10,315 nucleotides of DNA. It comes from JBPCOB01 sp051000715 (GTDB taxonomy: Bacteria; Actinomycetota; Actinomycetes; JALYNC01). This document shows positions 1 through 7,220 of this stretch, piece by piece; the stretch's first letter is position 1; every line of letters starts with the position of its first letter. A program made the translations under genes and the position numbers. Under the pieces are notes generated by a model. That model had not been told where the DNA came from. It worked only from the letters and a program-made list of their open reading frames with translations, and did not search any database. Location of the stretch: NCBI GenBank assembly GCA_051000715.1, contig JBPCOB010000037.1, positions 1 through 10,315 on the forward strand, written 5' to 3'.

Positions 1-423
1 CTGGCGCTGGTGCTGATGCTGCGGGTGAGCGGAAAGCGGTCGCTGGCCAAGCTGAACGCGTTCGACCTGGTCGTCACCGTGGCGCTGGGCTCGACGCTGG
101 CGACGACGTTGCTGTCGAAGACGGTCCCGTTGGTCGAGGGCGTCGCCGCGTTCGCCGTGCTGCTGCTCATGCAGTACGCGATCGCCTGGGGTGGGACCCG
201 CAGCGACCGCTTCCAGCGCCTCGTGAGCGCAGCCCCGACCCTGCTGTACCACCAGGGGCTGCTTCCCGGGTCGATGCGCACGGCCCGGGTCTCGACCGAG
301 GAGCTGCGGCAGGTGGTCCGCAGCGAGGGCCACGCGCAGCTGTCGGACATCACCGCGATTGTGCTCGAGAGCGACGGCACGTTCAGCATCCTGACCGCCG
401 ACCCCGGGCCGCTCAGCGGCTGA
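1..423 (+). CDS. DUF421 / YetF-like membrane protein (5' end outside window)
   Basis: The reading frame is open from base 1 to a TGA at 421-423, giving 140 residues of a protein whose start lies upstream of the window. The visible part begins inside a transmembrane helix. It then shows the DUF421 core (RVSGKRSLAKLNAFDLVVTV and an ALGSTLA stretch), a second hydrophobic segment around visible residues 45-60, and the small cytoplasmic YetF domain with PTLLYHQG near residue 80, a STEELRQVVRSEG helix and an IVLESDGTFSIL strand pair. These features are typical of YetF family proteins, short membrane proteins of unknown biochemical role. The C-terminal domain appears complete. Its last 11 bases overlap, tail to tail, the nominal end of the minus-strand LmeA-like gene. 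The family assignment is firm; the function is unknown. Confidence 0.85.
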   Translation: MALVLMLRVSGKRSLAKLNAFDLVVTVALGSTLATTLLSKTVPLVEGVAAFAVLLLMQYAIAWGGTRSDRFQRLVSAAPTLLYHQGLLPGSMRTARVSTEELRQVVRSEGHAQLSDITAIVLESDGTFSILTADPGPLSG

Positions 424-1357
424 CGGCACCCGGCCGCCCCGCACGTCGCTGGCTCGAAACAGCCTGCTCCGGCGTGGATCGACGAGCGTGCTCGCGCACG
501 GCAACGACCAAGACCGGGGGCGTACCCGCATGAACCGCGTTGCTTTCCGGGCAGACCGGGGTGCCAGCCCATTGTGTGGGATCGTCATGACCTCGATGGT
601 CGAAGGGGGAGTACTGGCTCGTCCGGCTGGCGACAGCCGGTTTTGCCCACCGGGACATCACGGCGCGCCCATCGCGACAACGCAGCGCGAACGGCTGGCC
701 GGCACGGGCCGCCCAGCTCGTCCCAGCCCGACTGACCCCGGTCGCCTGAATGGCCAGGGCGCCCTGCTGTGCCGACAGCCGGGCGGTGGCCGAGGCCGAC
801 ACCGTACGGCCCAGCACGCTGATCGAGCCGGTCAGGTCGAGTTCGTCGGACTTCGTCGAGCAAACGGTGAGGGGTCGCGCGGTGAGCGCAAGGTAGCGGT
901 TGAGGTCGGCGTAGCTGACCGAGATGCGCTCCTGGGACCCGTCGATCACTATGCGATTCGCGTGACGAACCAGCACGTCATGGAATGGCAGGTGGACGCC
1001 GGTCAGGGAGGCATGCAGGGAATTGATCCGCAGGGGGCCGGAAGACAGGTCTGACAGGTCGATGTCTACCGAGCCGTACCGGCCCCGGATCACCTGAGGG
1101 AGGAAGAAGGCGCCGTGCAGCTTGACCGACGGGCGGGCCGGCGTGCCGGTCGAGTTCTGGATGCTGCGGGCGAGTAACGACTGCGCGCCTACCCGGGCGG
1201 CCCAGTCGGCTCCCCACGCCAGCAGACCGGTGCCGAGCAAGACCATCAGCGCCAACACCACGGTGCGGGTGGCGGGCCGGCCGACGCGGGGCAGTGGCCA
1301 CGACCGGTTGGCTTTCGGGGCCGCCGGCTCGTGGGTCGAGTGCTGCGGGCCGGTCAT
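413..1357 (-). CDS. LmeA-like (DUF2993) lipid-binding protein, C-terminus doubtful
   Basis: This 314-residue product has an N-terminal signal-anchor (about residues 31-50) and then an extracytoplasmic DUF2993 domain. The most diagnostic stretch is residues 78-130, with FFLPQVIRGRYGSVDIDLSDL, the LHASLTGVHLPFHDVL block and later VSYADLNRYL (148-156). LmeA proteins of mycobacteria are periplasmic phospholipid-binding proteins needed for normal lipomannan elongation; a similar lipid-shuttling role here is inference. The ATG at 1357-1355 overlaps the TGA of the upstream MMPL transporter (ATGA) and has only a weak ribosome binding site, so it is probably translationally coupled. The oddity is the end. 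After about residue 225 (QPFALR) the usual last strands of the domain are not recognisable. Residues 249-314 read like untranslated sequence, with 45 of 66 codons ending in G or C against 60 of 66 at the start of the PoxB-like gene. A frameshift or lost stop near 650-740 is possible. Confidence 0.8.
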   Translation of the reverse strand: MTGPQHSTHEPAAPKANRSWPLPRVGRPATRTVVLALMVLLGTGLLAWGADWAARVGAQSLLARSIQNSTGTPARPSVKLHGAFFLPQVIRGRYGSVDIDLSDLSSGPLRINSLHASLTGVHLPFHDVLVRHANRIVIDGSQERISVSYADLNRYLALTARPLTVCSTKSDELDLTGSISVLGRTVSASATARLSAQQGALAIQATGVSRAGTSWAARAGQPFALRCRDGRAVMSRWAKPAVASRTSQYSPFDHRGHDDPTQWAGTPVCPESNAVHAGTPPVLVVAVREHARRSTPEQAVSSQRRAGRPGAVSR

Positions 1358-3702
1358 CGCCGAGCCTGCACGTCGCCGCGGGCCTCGTCGCGGCCAGTCC
1401 CAGGGTGAGTCGGTGGCGCGGCAACCGGGGTGTTGGTCAGAGAGACAGCGTCTCGCAGCTCATCGGGGGACCGGGTGGCGGTGTGGATTCGCCGGCTGGG
1501 CCAGCTCCCGGCAGGTCCCAATAGCGTGAGGACGGCCGGCGTGAGCACCGGGCGGATGAGAAACGTGTCGATGAGCAGGCCGGCCGCCATCGTGAATGCG
1601 ATCTGTCGAAAGGTTTCCAGCGGGATGATCGCGATCATCGCGAAGGTCGCGGCCAGGATCACGCCGGCGGCGCTGATCGCCCGGGCGATGCCCGGCAGGG
1701 CCCGGGCGATGGCCTCGCTCAGCGGATGCCGTGACGCCTCGGTCCAGATCGAGCCGACCGCGAAGACGTTGTAGTCCGACCCCAGCGCCAGAAGCAGCAC
1801 CGCCGTAGCGAACGGCGCGTAGAACGTCAGCCCTGGATCCCCGCGCAGGCCTTGGAAGACGACGACGGTCAGGCCCAATGCGGCGGCGACCCCCAAGGCG
1901 CTGCAGGCCAGCAGCACGATCGGTGCGGGCAGGGCCCGCAGGTAGATCGCGAGCAGCACCAGTTCCACCGCAAGCGCTGCGAGCAGAGTGAGCCGCAGGT
2001 TCGCTCTGGTCAGCGTGCCGAGCTCCGCGGCGATGGCGGTCTGGCCGGTGACAGCGACGTGTGCACCGCGGATGCCCGCGCCGGCCGCCAGACCGGTCGG
2101 GCCGTCGAGGCGGCTGGCGAGCTGCCGCAGATGGGCGATGGCGTCCGCCGCGAGCGGATCGCTGTCGAGGATGACGACGTACCGGGCCGTGTTGCCGTCG
2201 CGGGAGAAGACGATCCCGTAGTCGTCCGGCAGCGGGTTCTGCGCGGGGCCGAGAACCTGCGCCACACCTGGCTGGTCGGCGATTGCGCGCTGGAGCCGAC
2301 TCAGAGCCGCCCGCTGGGCGGTCACCCGATGGCCTTCGATCAGCACTTCGGTGGGAGCGGTCACCCCGCGAATGCCGGAGGAGTCAAGGACCCGAGCACC
2401 TTGCTGGATCGCGTCGTCGGCGGGCAGCCCCGAGGTGAATGACAGGTCGAGCCGCATTCCCACGAGCGGCGCGGCCGCCAGGAGCAGCAGCCCCACGCTG
2501 AGCAGCGCCGCCGCCGCCGCCCCACGCCGGTCCGCGACGATCCGGATCAACCGGCCGGCTTCCTTGCGTGAACCCGGCAGCACCGGTGCCAGCCGCCCCG
2601 TCCCGTGCCAGGACAGGAACAGCCGGTGCCCGAGGATCGCCATCAGTGCCGGGACCAGAGTGAGCGATACGGCCAGGCCTACCACGACGGTCAGCGACAG
2701 CGCCGGGCCGAACGCGCGAAAGAGATCCAGCTTGGCAGCCAGCAGTGCTGCGGTTCCGCCGGCCACGGTGATGCCGGCCACCGCGACGATCGGCCCGTCC
2801 GTGCCGGCGGCAGTCCGGGCAGCGTCGTGCCGGGGCAGCCCCCGCTCCAGTTGAGCGCGAAAGCCCGAGAAGAACAGCACGCAATAGTCGGTGACCACAC
2901 CCAGCAGCAGGGCGGCGATGAGCGGGCGCAGCTGGTCAGGCAGCGCGAAGCCGAAGCGCGCCGCAAGCACACCAAGGAATCGGATGGCGACGAGATATCC
3001 CAGACCGGCCACGAACAGCACGGCCAGCGGCGCGACCAGCGACCGGAAGGTCAGGGCAACGACCACGGCGATCAGTAGCAGAGTCGCCAGCTCGAAAAGC
3101 GTGAGCCGCGACGTCAGGTAGTACGCCTGACGCACCTGAGCCGGCGCGATCCCGGTCACATAGGTCCGCACCCCGCGCTGGTTGTGAAAGTGGGCGGCGT
3201 ACTGCTGCGCCAGCTCCGTGGTACGGCGCAGCGACGTCCCGCTGGAGACGTAGAGATAGGTGACCGCGGTCTGTGCGGTCGACGTAGGAACGGGCACCGC
3301 GGCAATGATCTGCCCCTGACCCGGTGGCACGGTGCCGCGAACGTAGCTCTGGACGTGGGAAAAGGCCCACAGGTTGACATCGGCCCGGGTCAGCAGGCTG
3401 AGCCCGCCCGGGTCATGAACCACCACAGTCGTCTCCGATAGCACCGGCACCCGGAATTGCGACAGAGCACGCTTCTCCACCGCCACCGCCGGACTGTTCG
3501 CCGGCAGCAGGCTGCCGATGTTGCTGCCGCCCCCGCCGGTGTCGCTGGGCAGGACGACAGTCACCAACACGGATGCCGCGAGCCAGCCCGCGACGACGAA
3601 CCAGCGGCCGCGGACCACGACCTGCTGGTAGCCGTGTCCGAGCCACGAGGCCGCGGCCGCCACCGCCTGCACCGATCGCCGCAGAAGTCCTGCTGCGCGC
3701 AA
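1354..3702 (-). CDS. MMPL/RND-family lipid transporter
   Basis: This is an inner-membrane RND transporter of the MmpL type, about 782 residues from the chosen start. It has one N-terminal helix (about 33-51), a large extracytoplasmic loop, five helices between about 200 and 356, then the same pattern again (a helix at 394-414, a loop, five helices at about 568-728) and a short cytoplasmic tail. The proton-relay Asp-Tyr pairs are present in both halves: D272-Y273 in the TDYCVLFF motif and D643-Y644 in GSDYNVF, matching the D256-Y257 and D645-Y646 pairs of MmpL3. The frame is open to an ATG at 3822, but that start would overlap the divergent gene. A TTG at 3702-3700 lies 5 bases after GGAGG (3712-3708) and is preferred; GTG codons at 3672 and 3663 are alternatives. 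The family is sure. The cargo is unknown, though the coupled LmeA-like gene points to an envelope lipid. Confidence 0.9.
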   Translation of the reverse strand: MRAAGLLRRSVQAVAAAASWLGHGYQQVVVRGRWFVVAGWLAASVLVTVVLPSDTGGGGSNIGSLLPANSPAVAVEKRALSQFRVPVLSETTVVVHDPGGLSLLTRADVNLWAFSHVQSYVRGTVPPGQGQIIAAVPVPTSTAQTAVTYLYVSSGTSLRRTTELAQQYAAHFHNQRGVRTYVTGIAPAQVRQAYYLTSRLTLFELATLLLIAVVVALTFRSLVAPLAVLFVAGLGYLVAIRFLGVLAARFGFALPDQLRPLIAALLLGVVTDYCVLFFSGFRAQLERGLPRHDAARTAAGTDGPIVAVAGITVAGGTAALLAAKLDLFRAFGPALSLTVVVGLAVSLTLVPALMAILGHRLFLSWHGTGRLAPVLPGSRKEAGRLIRIVADRRGAAAAALLSVGLLLLAAAPLVGMRLDLSFTSGLPADDAIQQGARVLDSSGIRGVTAPTEVLIEGHRVTAQRAALSRLQRAIADQPGVAQVLGPAQNPLPDDYGIVFSRDGNTARYVVILDSDPLAADAIAHLRQLASRLDGPTGLAAGAGIRGAHVAVTGQTAIAAELGTLTRANLRLTLLAALAVELVLLAIYLRALPAPIVLLACSALGVAAALGLTVVVFQGLRGDPGLTFYAPFATAVLLLALGSDYNVFAVGSIWTEASRHPLSEAIARALPGIARAISAAGVILAATFAMIAIIPLETFRQIAFTMAAGLLIDTFLIRPVLTPAVLTLLGPAGSWPSRRIHTATRSPDELRDAVSLTNTPVAAPPTHPGTGRDEARGDVQARR

Positions 3703-3802
3703 TGCGGCCTCCAGGTCTGGCCGTTGTGATTGACCGGCGGCTGACTCGCGAAGGCTACAGTGCCAATCGAGCCTGTCGTGGACACATCGAGTGGAGGTTG
3801 AC
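3703..3802. promoter_or_regulatory. Divergent intergenic region between MMPL transporter and membrane-anchored protein
   Basis: This 100-bp gap must carry both outward-facing starts. Clear GGAGG ribosome binding sites lie at 3708-3712 (minus, before the TTG) and 3793-3797 (plus, before the GTG). Promoter boxes are weak. On plus, TTGACC (3730-3735) and TACAGT (3756-3761) are 20 bases apart, which is longer than usual. On minus, TAGCCT (3757-3752) fits TANNNT but lacks a good -35. The two -10 candidates overlap. I see no convincing operator palindrome. Confidence 0.35.
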
Positions 3803-4294
3803 GTGGCCGATCCGGCGCGCAATCAAACCGACCGAGCCGGCTCGGTCGGCCGAGCGACCCAGTGGTGGTGGGCAGCCGGCGCCTTGGTCATCGGCCTTTT
3901 CGCCGGCGGGATCATCGTCGGCCTCCTCAGCAACGGGTCGTCCACCTCTGCGGCCGGGTCACCGACCGGGGGCAGCGCGCCGTCGGTGAGCGGCTCGCCG
4001 CGGTCGACGGCGTCGCCGAGCTCGGGGGCCACCGCACAGGTCAACGTCAACGACGCCTGCTTGCGGGCCGTCAACGCCGCGCAAGACGCCTACACGGCCC
4101 TCAACCAGGTAGGCGACGCGGCGCGGCAGCTCAACGCGACCCGGCTCGACGAAATCATCCGGCGCCTGCAGCCGTTGCAATCTCGGCTTCGCGACGACGT
4201 CCGCGCCTGCCGCGTCGTCACCCGACTTCCCGACGGGTCGGTCTTGAGCTCACCCCCGCCGGTCATCGGAGCCAGCCCGTCACCCAGCGGCTGA
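3803..4294 (+). CDS. Membrane-anchored protein with extracytoplasmic helical domain, function unknown
   Basis: I do not recognise a named family. The 163-residue product has a short polar N-terminus, then WWW followed by one transmembrane helix (about 23-43), a Ser/Gly/Pro/Thr-rich linker (44-80), a compact helical domain (about 83-138) and a second Pro/Ser-rich tail. The positive charge before the helix and the linker composition suggest the C-terminal part lies outside the membrane. The helical domain carries only two cysteines, C86 (NDACLRA) and C136 (VRACRVV), one at each end, which could form a disulfide clamping two helices. The GTG at 3803 is chosen because GGAGG (3793-3797) sits 5 bases before it; an in-frame GTG at 3791 lies before that site and is unlikely. 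The gene is divergent from the MMPL transporter and could be functionally linked to it, but nothing in the sequence proves this. Confidence 0.75.
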   Translation: MADPARNQTDRAGSVGRATQWWWAAGALVIGLFAGGIIVGLLSNGSSTSAAGSPTGGSAPSVSGSPRSTASPSSGATAQVNVNDACLRAVNAAQDAYTALNQVGDAARQLNATRLDEIIRRLQPLQSRLRDDVRACRVVTRLPDGSVLSSPPPVIGASPSPSG

Positions 4295-4295
4295 C

Positions 4296-4356
4296 CGGCC
4301 GGCAGCCCCATCTCAGCCACCGCGTGCCAGGAGTCAGCGTCCTGCGCTGCCGGCCG
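4296..4356. repeat. 11-bp perfect inverted repeat between convergent genes, possible terminator
   Basis: CGGCCGGCAGC at 4296-4306 is exactly complementary to GCTGCCGGCCG at 4346-4356. The left arm starts one base after the TGA of the plus gene. The right arm lies inside the last codons of the minus-strand antiporter gene. The 39-base loop contains a smaller hairpin (CAGGA 4328-4332 with TCCTG 4340-4344). There is no T-tract on either strand, so this is not a classical intrinsic terminator. It could still end or protect both convergent transcripts. Confidence 0.45.
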
Positions 4357-5413
4357 CGATCGCGAACAGGCCGGCGATGCCGACCGCGTAGAGAATGAGC
4401 ACGACCAGGGAGTCCAGGCCCATCCGGGCGATGCGCCGAGTGGGGCGGAAGACCAGCCCGGCGACATAGACGACGGTGAGCAGGGCGCCAAGGGCGGTGA
4501 GATAGATGTCGGTGCTCTGGGCGCGGGGAAGCACGGCCGTACCGGACAGCAGGGTGGCCAACAAGAAAAGGACCGGCAAGAATGCGTTTCCGCCGAAGAT
4601 ATCGCTCATTGCCAGCTGGTAGTCGCCGTTCTTGACCGAAGTTAGCCCGGTGGAAAGCTCCGGCAGCGAGGTGGCGGCGGCAAGGACAGTGGCCCCGAAC
4701 AGCACACCGGACAGGCCGATGTGACCGGCGATCGCGTCGCCGCTGCGTTCCAGGGTGACCCCGGCAACGAGAGTGACCAGCGCCGCGATAGCGAAAATGG
4801 TGGCGGACTTGGCCGTACTCACCTGTCGTTGGGTTGCCTTTTGCGCTGACTTCTGCTGGCTGTGACCGCGCGGCGGGTCCTGATTGTCGGGAGCCTCGCC
4901 GGACTCCTGCCACGGCAGCCCCCGGCTGGCCCGCTGCAGCAGCAGCAGCCCGACGGCCCACAAGATCGCGACGAGGACCGGGCCGGGGCTGAGCCGCCAC
5001 AGGATCAGTCCCGCCGGCAGCTGGGTCGAGGCGATCACGACGGTCAGCACAGCGATCACCAGGCCGCCCTCGAGAACCAGCACCAGGGACGCCGCCCGGT
5101 AGGTCAGCGGGTGCCGCCCCCTGACCCCAAAGGCATCGAGGGCGACCAGGACCAGGGTCTGGATGGCGATGCCCCCCAAGATGTTGCCGACGGCGACCCC
5201 GACATTGCCGGCCAGGGCCGCGGTGGCAGTGATCGCGAGTTCGGGAAGGTTGGTGGCGATGGCGAGCATGATCAGGCCGCCCAGCGCCGACCCGAGGTGC
5301 AGCCGCGTCGACAGCACATCGGTCTGGTTCGACAACGACACCCCCGCGACCCAAATGGCGGCTGCGGCTGCGGCGAAGATCAGCAGCAGGACGAAGATGT
5401 TCAGGCTGGACAC
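4334..5413 (-). CDS. CaCA-superfamily cation (Na+/Ca2+-type) antiporter
   Basis: This 359-residue polytopic membrane protein has the internal duplication of the Ca2+/cation antiporter superfamily. The alpha-1 repeat is at about 44-86, with GGLIMLAIATNLPELAI and then VGNILGG. The alpha-2 repeat is at about 233-283, with GVLFGATVLAAATSLPELST and then MSDIFGGNAF. Both PEL glutamates, which bind cation in characterised members, are kept. The usual GSN signature is altered to GGI and GGN. The halves are joined by a polar, Gln/Lys-rich cytoplasmic loop at about 166-205. The ion pair (Na+/Ca2+, H+/Ca2+ or other) cannot be inferred. The GTG at 5413-5411 is chosen because GGAGG (5423-5419) precedes it by 5 bases. 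An upstream ATG at 5443 would overlap the GH15 gene. Only one base separates the GH15 stop from this start, so it is the last gene of that operon. Confidence 0.85.
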   Translation of the reverse strand: MSSLNIFVLLLIFAAAAAAIWVAGVSLSNQTDVLSTRLHLGSALGGLIMLAIATNLPELAITATAALAGNVGVAVGNILGGIAIQTLVLVALDAFGVRGRHPLTYRAASLVLVLEGGLVIAVLTVVIASTQLPAGLILWRLSPGPVLVAILWAVGLLLLQRASRGLPWQESGEAPDNQDPPRGHSQQKSAQKATQRQVSTAKSATIFAIAALVTLVAGVTLERSGDAIAGHIGLSGVLFGATVLAAATSLPELSTGLTSVKNGDYQLAMSDIFGGNAFLPVLFLLATLLSGTAVLPRAQSTDIYLTALGALLTVVYVAGLVFRPTRRIARMGLDSLVVLILYAVGIAGLFAIAAGSAGR

Positions 5414-5414
5414 G

Positions 5415-7220
5415 TCAGCCTCCCCAGGGGCTGTGCTCGGCAATGTCCGATCTCGACAGCCGGGTGGCAGCCTCGATCATGAGCGCGTGGACGAAGGCCT
5501 GCGGGAAGTTGCCACGCATCTGGTGCTGCGTGGCGTCATACTCCTCGCAATAGATCATCGGCGGCCCGCAAGCTGCTTTCGTCCGCTCGTACCAGCCGAG
5601 GGCGGATAGCCGGTCGCCCTGCTGATCGGTGGCCAGTGCGGTGAGGAAGCCGCAGAGCTGGAAGGCGCCCTCCGCCTCGCCGAGTGGCCGCGAGTCCTGC
5701 CGGAAGCGGTAGGCGTAGCCATCCTGGGTCAGGTCGCGAAGGTAGGCCTGCAGCGTCGCGATAGTACGCGGGTCATCGGCGGGGACCGCGCCGCGCAGCC
5801 CGGCCAGCAGCAGCGACGCGTCCATCCGCGGGTCGTCGGGTGAACGCTGCCAGGCGCCGGTGTCGGCATTGAGCGCCTGCGCGGCGGTGTCCGCCACGAT
5901 CCGGTCGGCCAACGACGACCAGCCGACCGCGTCGGAGCTGGCCGGATGGGCCGCCGCAATCGCCCGCAGGCCGGCGGCGCAGATGAGCCGGCTGTGCGTC
6001 CACGGCCGGTTGTCGATCTCCCAAATCCCGGCATCTGGCTCGGTCCACCGGGCCGCGATCGCGCCGGCGGCGATCCGGGCGGCCTGCCAGCCTTGCGTGT
6101 CGAGCCGGTCCTGGCCGGCGGCCGCGGCAAACAGCAACAGCGATTCGCCGAATGCGTCGAGTTGGAATTGGTCGTTGACCCAGTTGCCGATGATGTCCGA
6201 GCCGCCCGGGTAGCCCGGCAGCCCCAAGGGCCGCTGGTCGGGCACCTTGCCGCCGAGGGTGGTGTAGGCAGGGGCAAGCCGGTCTCCATGGTCGAGCAGC
6301 CGGCCGGACACGAAGCGCACCGCATCGTCGAGCAGTTCCGGCGCGGACAGCCCCGCAACCGCTTGGCCGGTGAAGCACTGATCACGGATCCACACGTAGC
6401 GGTAGTCGTAGTTGCGGCCGGCGCCGGCCCGCTCGGGCAGGCTCGTCGTCGCCGCGGCCACCATCCCGCCGCCGGCGCTGGTCATGCCGCGCAGCACCGC
6501 GTAGCTGTGCCTGGCCTCCTTGGGGTCCAGACAGCCCGAGAGCTCCGGGACCGCCGCGCGCCAGCCGGCCTCGGTGGCCGACCAGGCCTGGTCCGGATCG
6601 ACCGGTGAGTCGGGCAGCGTGCCGGCTGCAATCTCCAGGACCAGGTCGTGGCTCCCGCCGGCCGGCACCGTCAGCTCAAGAGCGAGGAGCCGGTGTCCGT
6701 AGTCGCCGGTGGTGATGCGAGCCTCACCGGCACCCGTCCAGCGGATACGCAGGCCGGCCGTGCGCGCGGTCCAGACCGGCCCGTCGTGGGCCAGACCAGA
6801 CAACGAGGCCGTGCCATACTCCCCACGCGGGTCGAGCAGCACGCGGACATGCGCGTCGCCCCGCACGGCTTCGACCCGGCGAAGCAGGACCACCCGGTCC
6901 GGGTCCGCCGGATACGCCAGCGCCTCGCGGCATTCGATGACGGCTGACGACGTCACCCAGTGGCTACGCCAGATCAGGCTGCCTGGCTCGTAGTAGCCGC
7001 CCCAGACGAAGCTCTCCGCCGGGGTGATGGCATAGCCGCCCCGACCGCCGATGAGCGAGGTGAAGACCGCATCACTGTCCCAGCGGGGTGCACACAACCA
7101 GACCACTTCGCCGCGCGGGCCGATGACGGCACCGCGTTCGCCGTCGGCGAGCAAGGCGTACTCCCGCAGCACGTGTGGCGGGAACAGCTCCGGTCTCCAG
7201 TCCTGAACTTCGCCGCTCAC
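5415..7220 (-). CDS. Glycoside hydrolase family 15 protein (glucoamylase/trehalase-like)
   Basis: This 601-residue protein has the two-part bacterial GH15 layout: an N-terminal beta-sandwich (about 14-200, opening with YALLADGERGAVIG and WLCAPRWDSD) and a C-terminal (alpha/alpha)6 barrel. Barrel landmarks are RNYDYRYVWIRD (269-280), GNWVNDQFQLDAFGE (345-359), the EPDAGIWEI block with the predicted general acid E401, and GEAEGAF with the predicted general base E517, followed by YDATQHQMRGNFPQAFVHALM near the end. Family members hydrolyse alpha-glucosidic bonds in maltodextrins or, in mycobacteria, trehalose. Which applies here is not visible. No signal peptide is present, so the enzyme is probably cytoplasmic. 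The GTG at 7220 follows GGAGG by 4 bases and overlaps the stop of the upstream gene (GTGA). The frame stays open further upstream to 7769, but that stretch covers two other genes. Both catalytic glutamates are intact, so the gene looks functional. Confidence 0.92.
   Translation of the reverse strand: MSGEVQDWRPELFPPHVLREYALLADGERGAVIGPRGEVVWLCAPRWDSDAVFTSLIGGRGGYAITPAESFVWGGYYEPGSLIWRSHWVTSSAVIECREALAYPADPDRVVLLRRVEAVRGDAHVRVLLDPRGEYGTASLSGLAHDGPVWTARTAGLRIRWTGAGEARITTGDYGHRLLALELTVPAGGSHDLVLEIAAGTLPDSPVDPDQAWSATEAGWRAAVPELSGCLDPKEARHSYAVLRGMTSAGGGMVAAATTSLPERAGAGRNYDYRYVWIRDQCFTGQAVAGLSAPELLDDAVRFVSGRLLDHGDRLAPAYTTLGGKVPDQRPLGLPGYPGGSDIIGNWVNDQFQLDAFGESLLLFAAAAGQDRLDTQGWQAARIAAGAIAARWTEPDAGIWEIDNRPWTHSRLICAAGLRAIAAAHPASSDAVGWSSLADRIVADTAAQALNADTGAWQRSPDDPRMDASLLLAGLRGAVPADDPRTIATLQAYLRDLTQDGYAYRFRQDSRPLGEAEGAFQLCGFLTALATDQQGDRLSALGWYERTKAACGPPMIYCEEYDATQHQMRGNFPQAFVHALMIEAATRLSRSDIAEHSPWGG

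Noticed and set aside
483..494. Short hairpin CGAGC-GT-GCTCG downstream of the DUF421 gene as a terminator
   Set aside because: The loop is only two bases, the stem is short, and no T-tract follows.
488..1054. Plus-strand frame opposite the LmeA-like gene
   Set aside because: It is Arg/Gly-rich without domain features, and the DUF2993 signature is on the other strand. It does not explain the odd tail region either.
3703..3822. Extended N-terminus of the MMPL transporter from an ATG at 3822
   Set aside because: It would overlap the start of the divergent gene, lacks a ribosome binding site, and adds 40 residues that resemble no MMPL N-terminus.
4355..4364. CGCGATCGCG palindrome, like cyanobacterial HIP1
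   Set aside because: It is a single copy within the antiporter coding sequence, expected by chance at this GC content.
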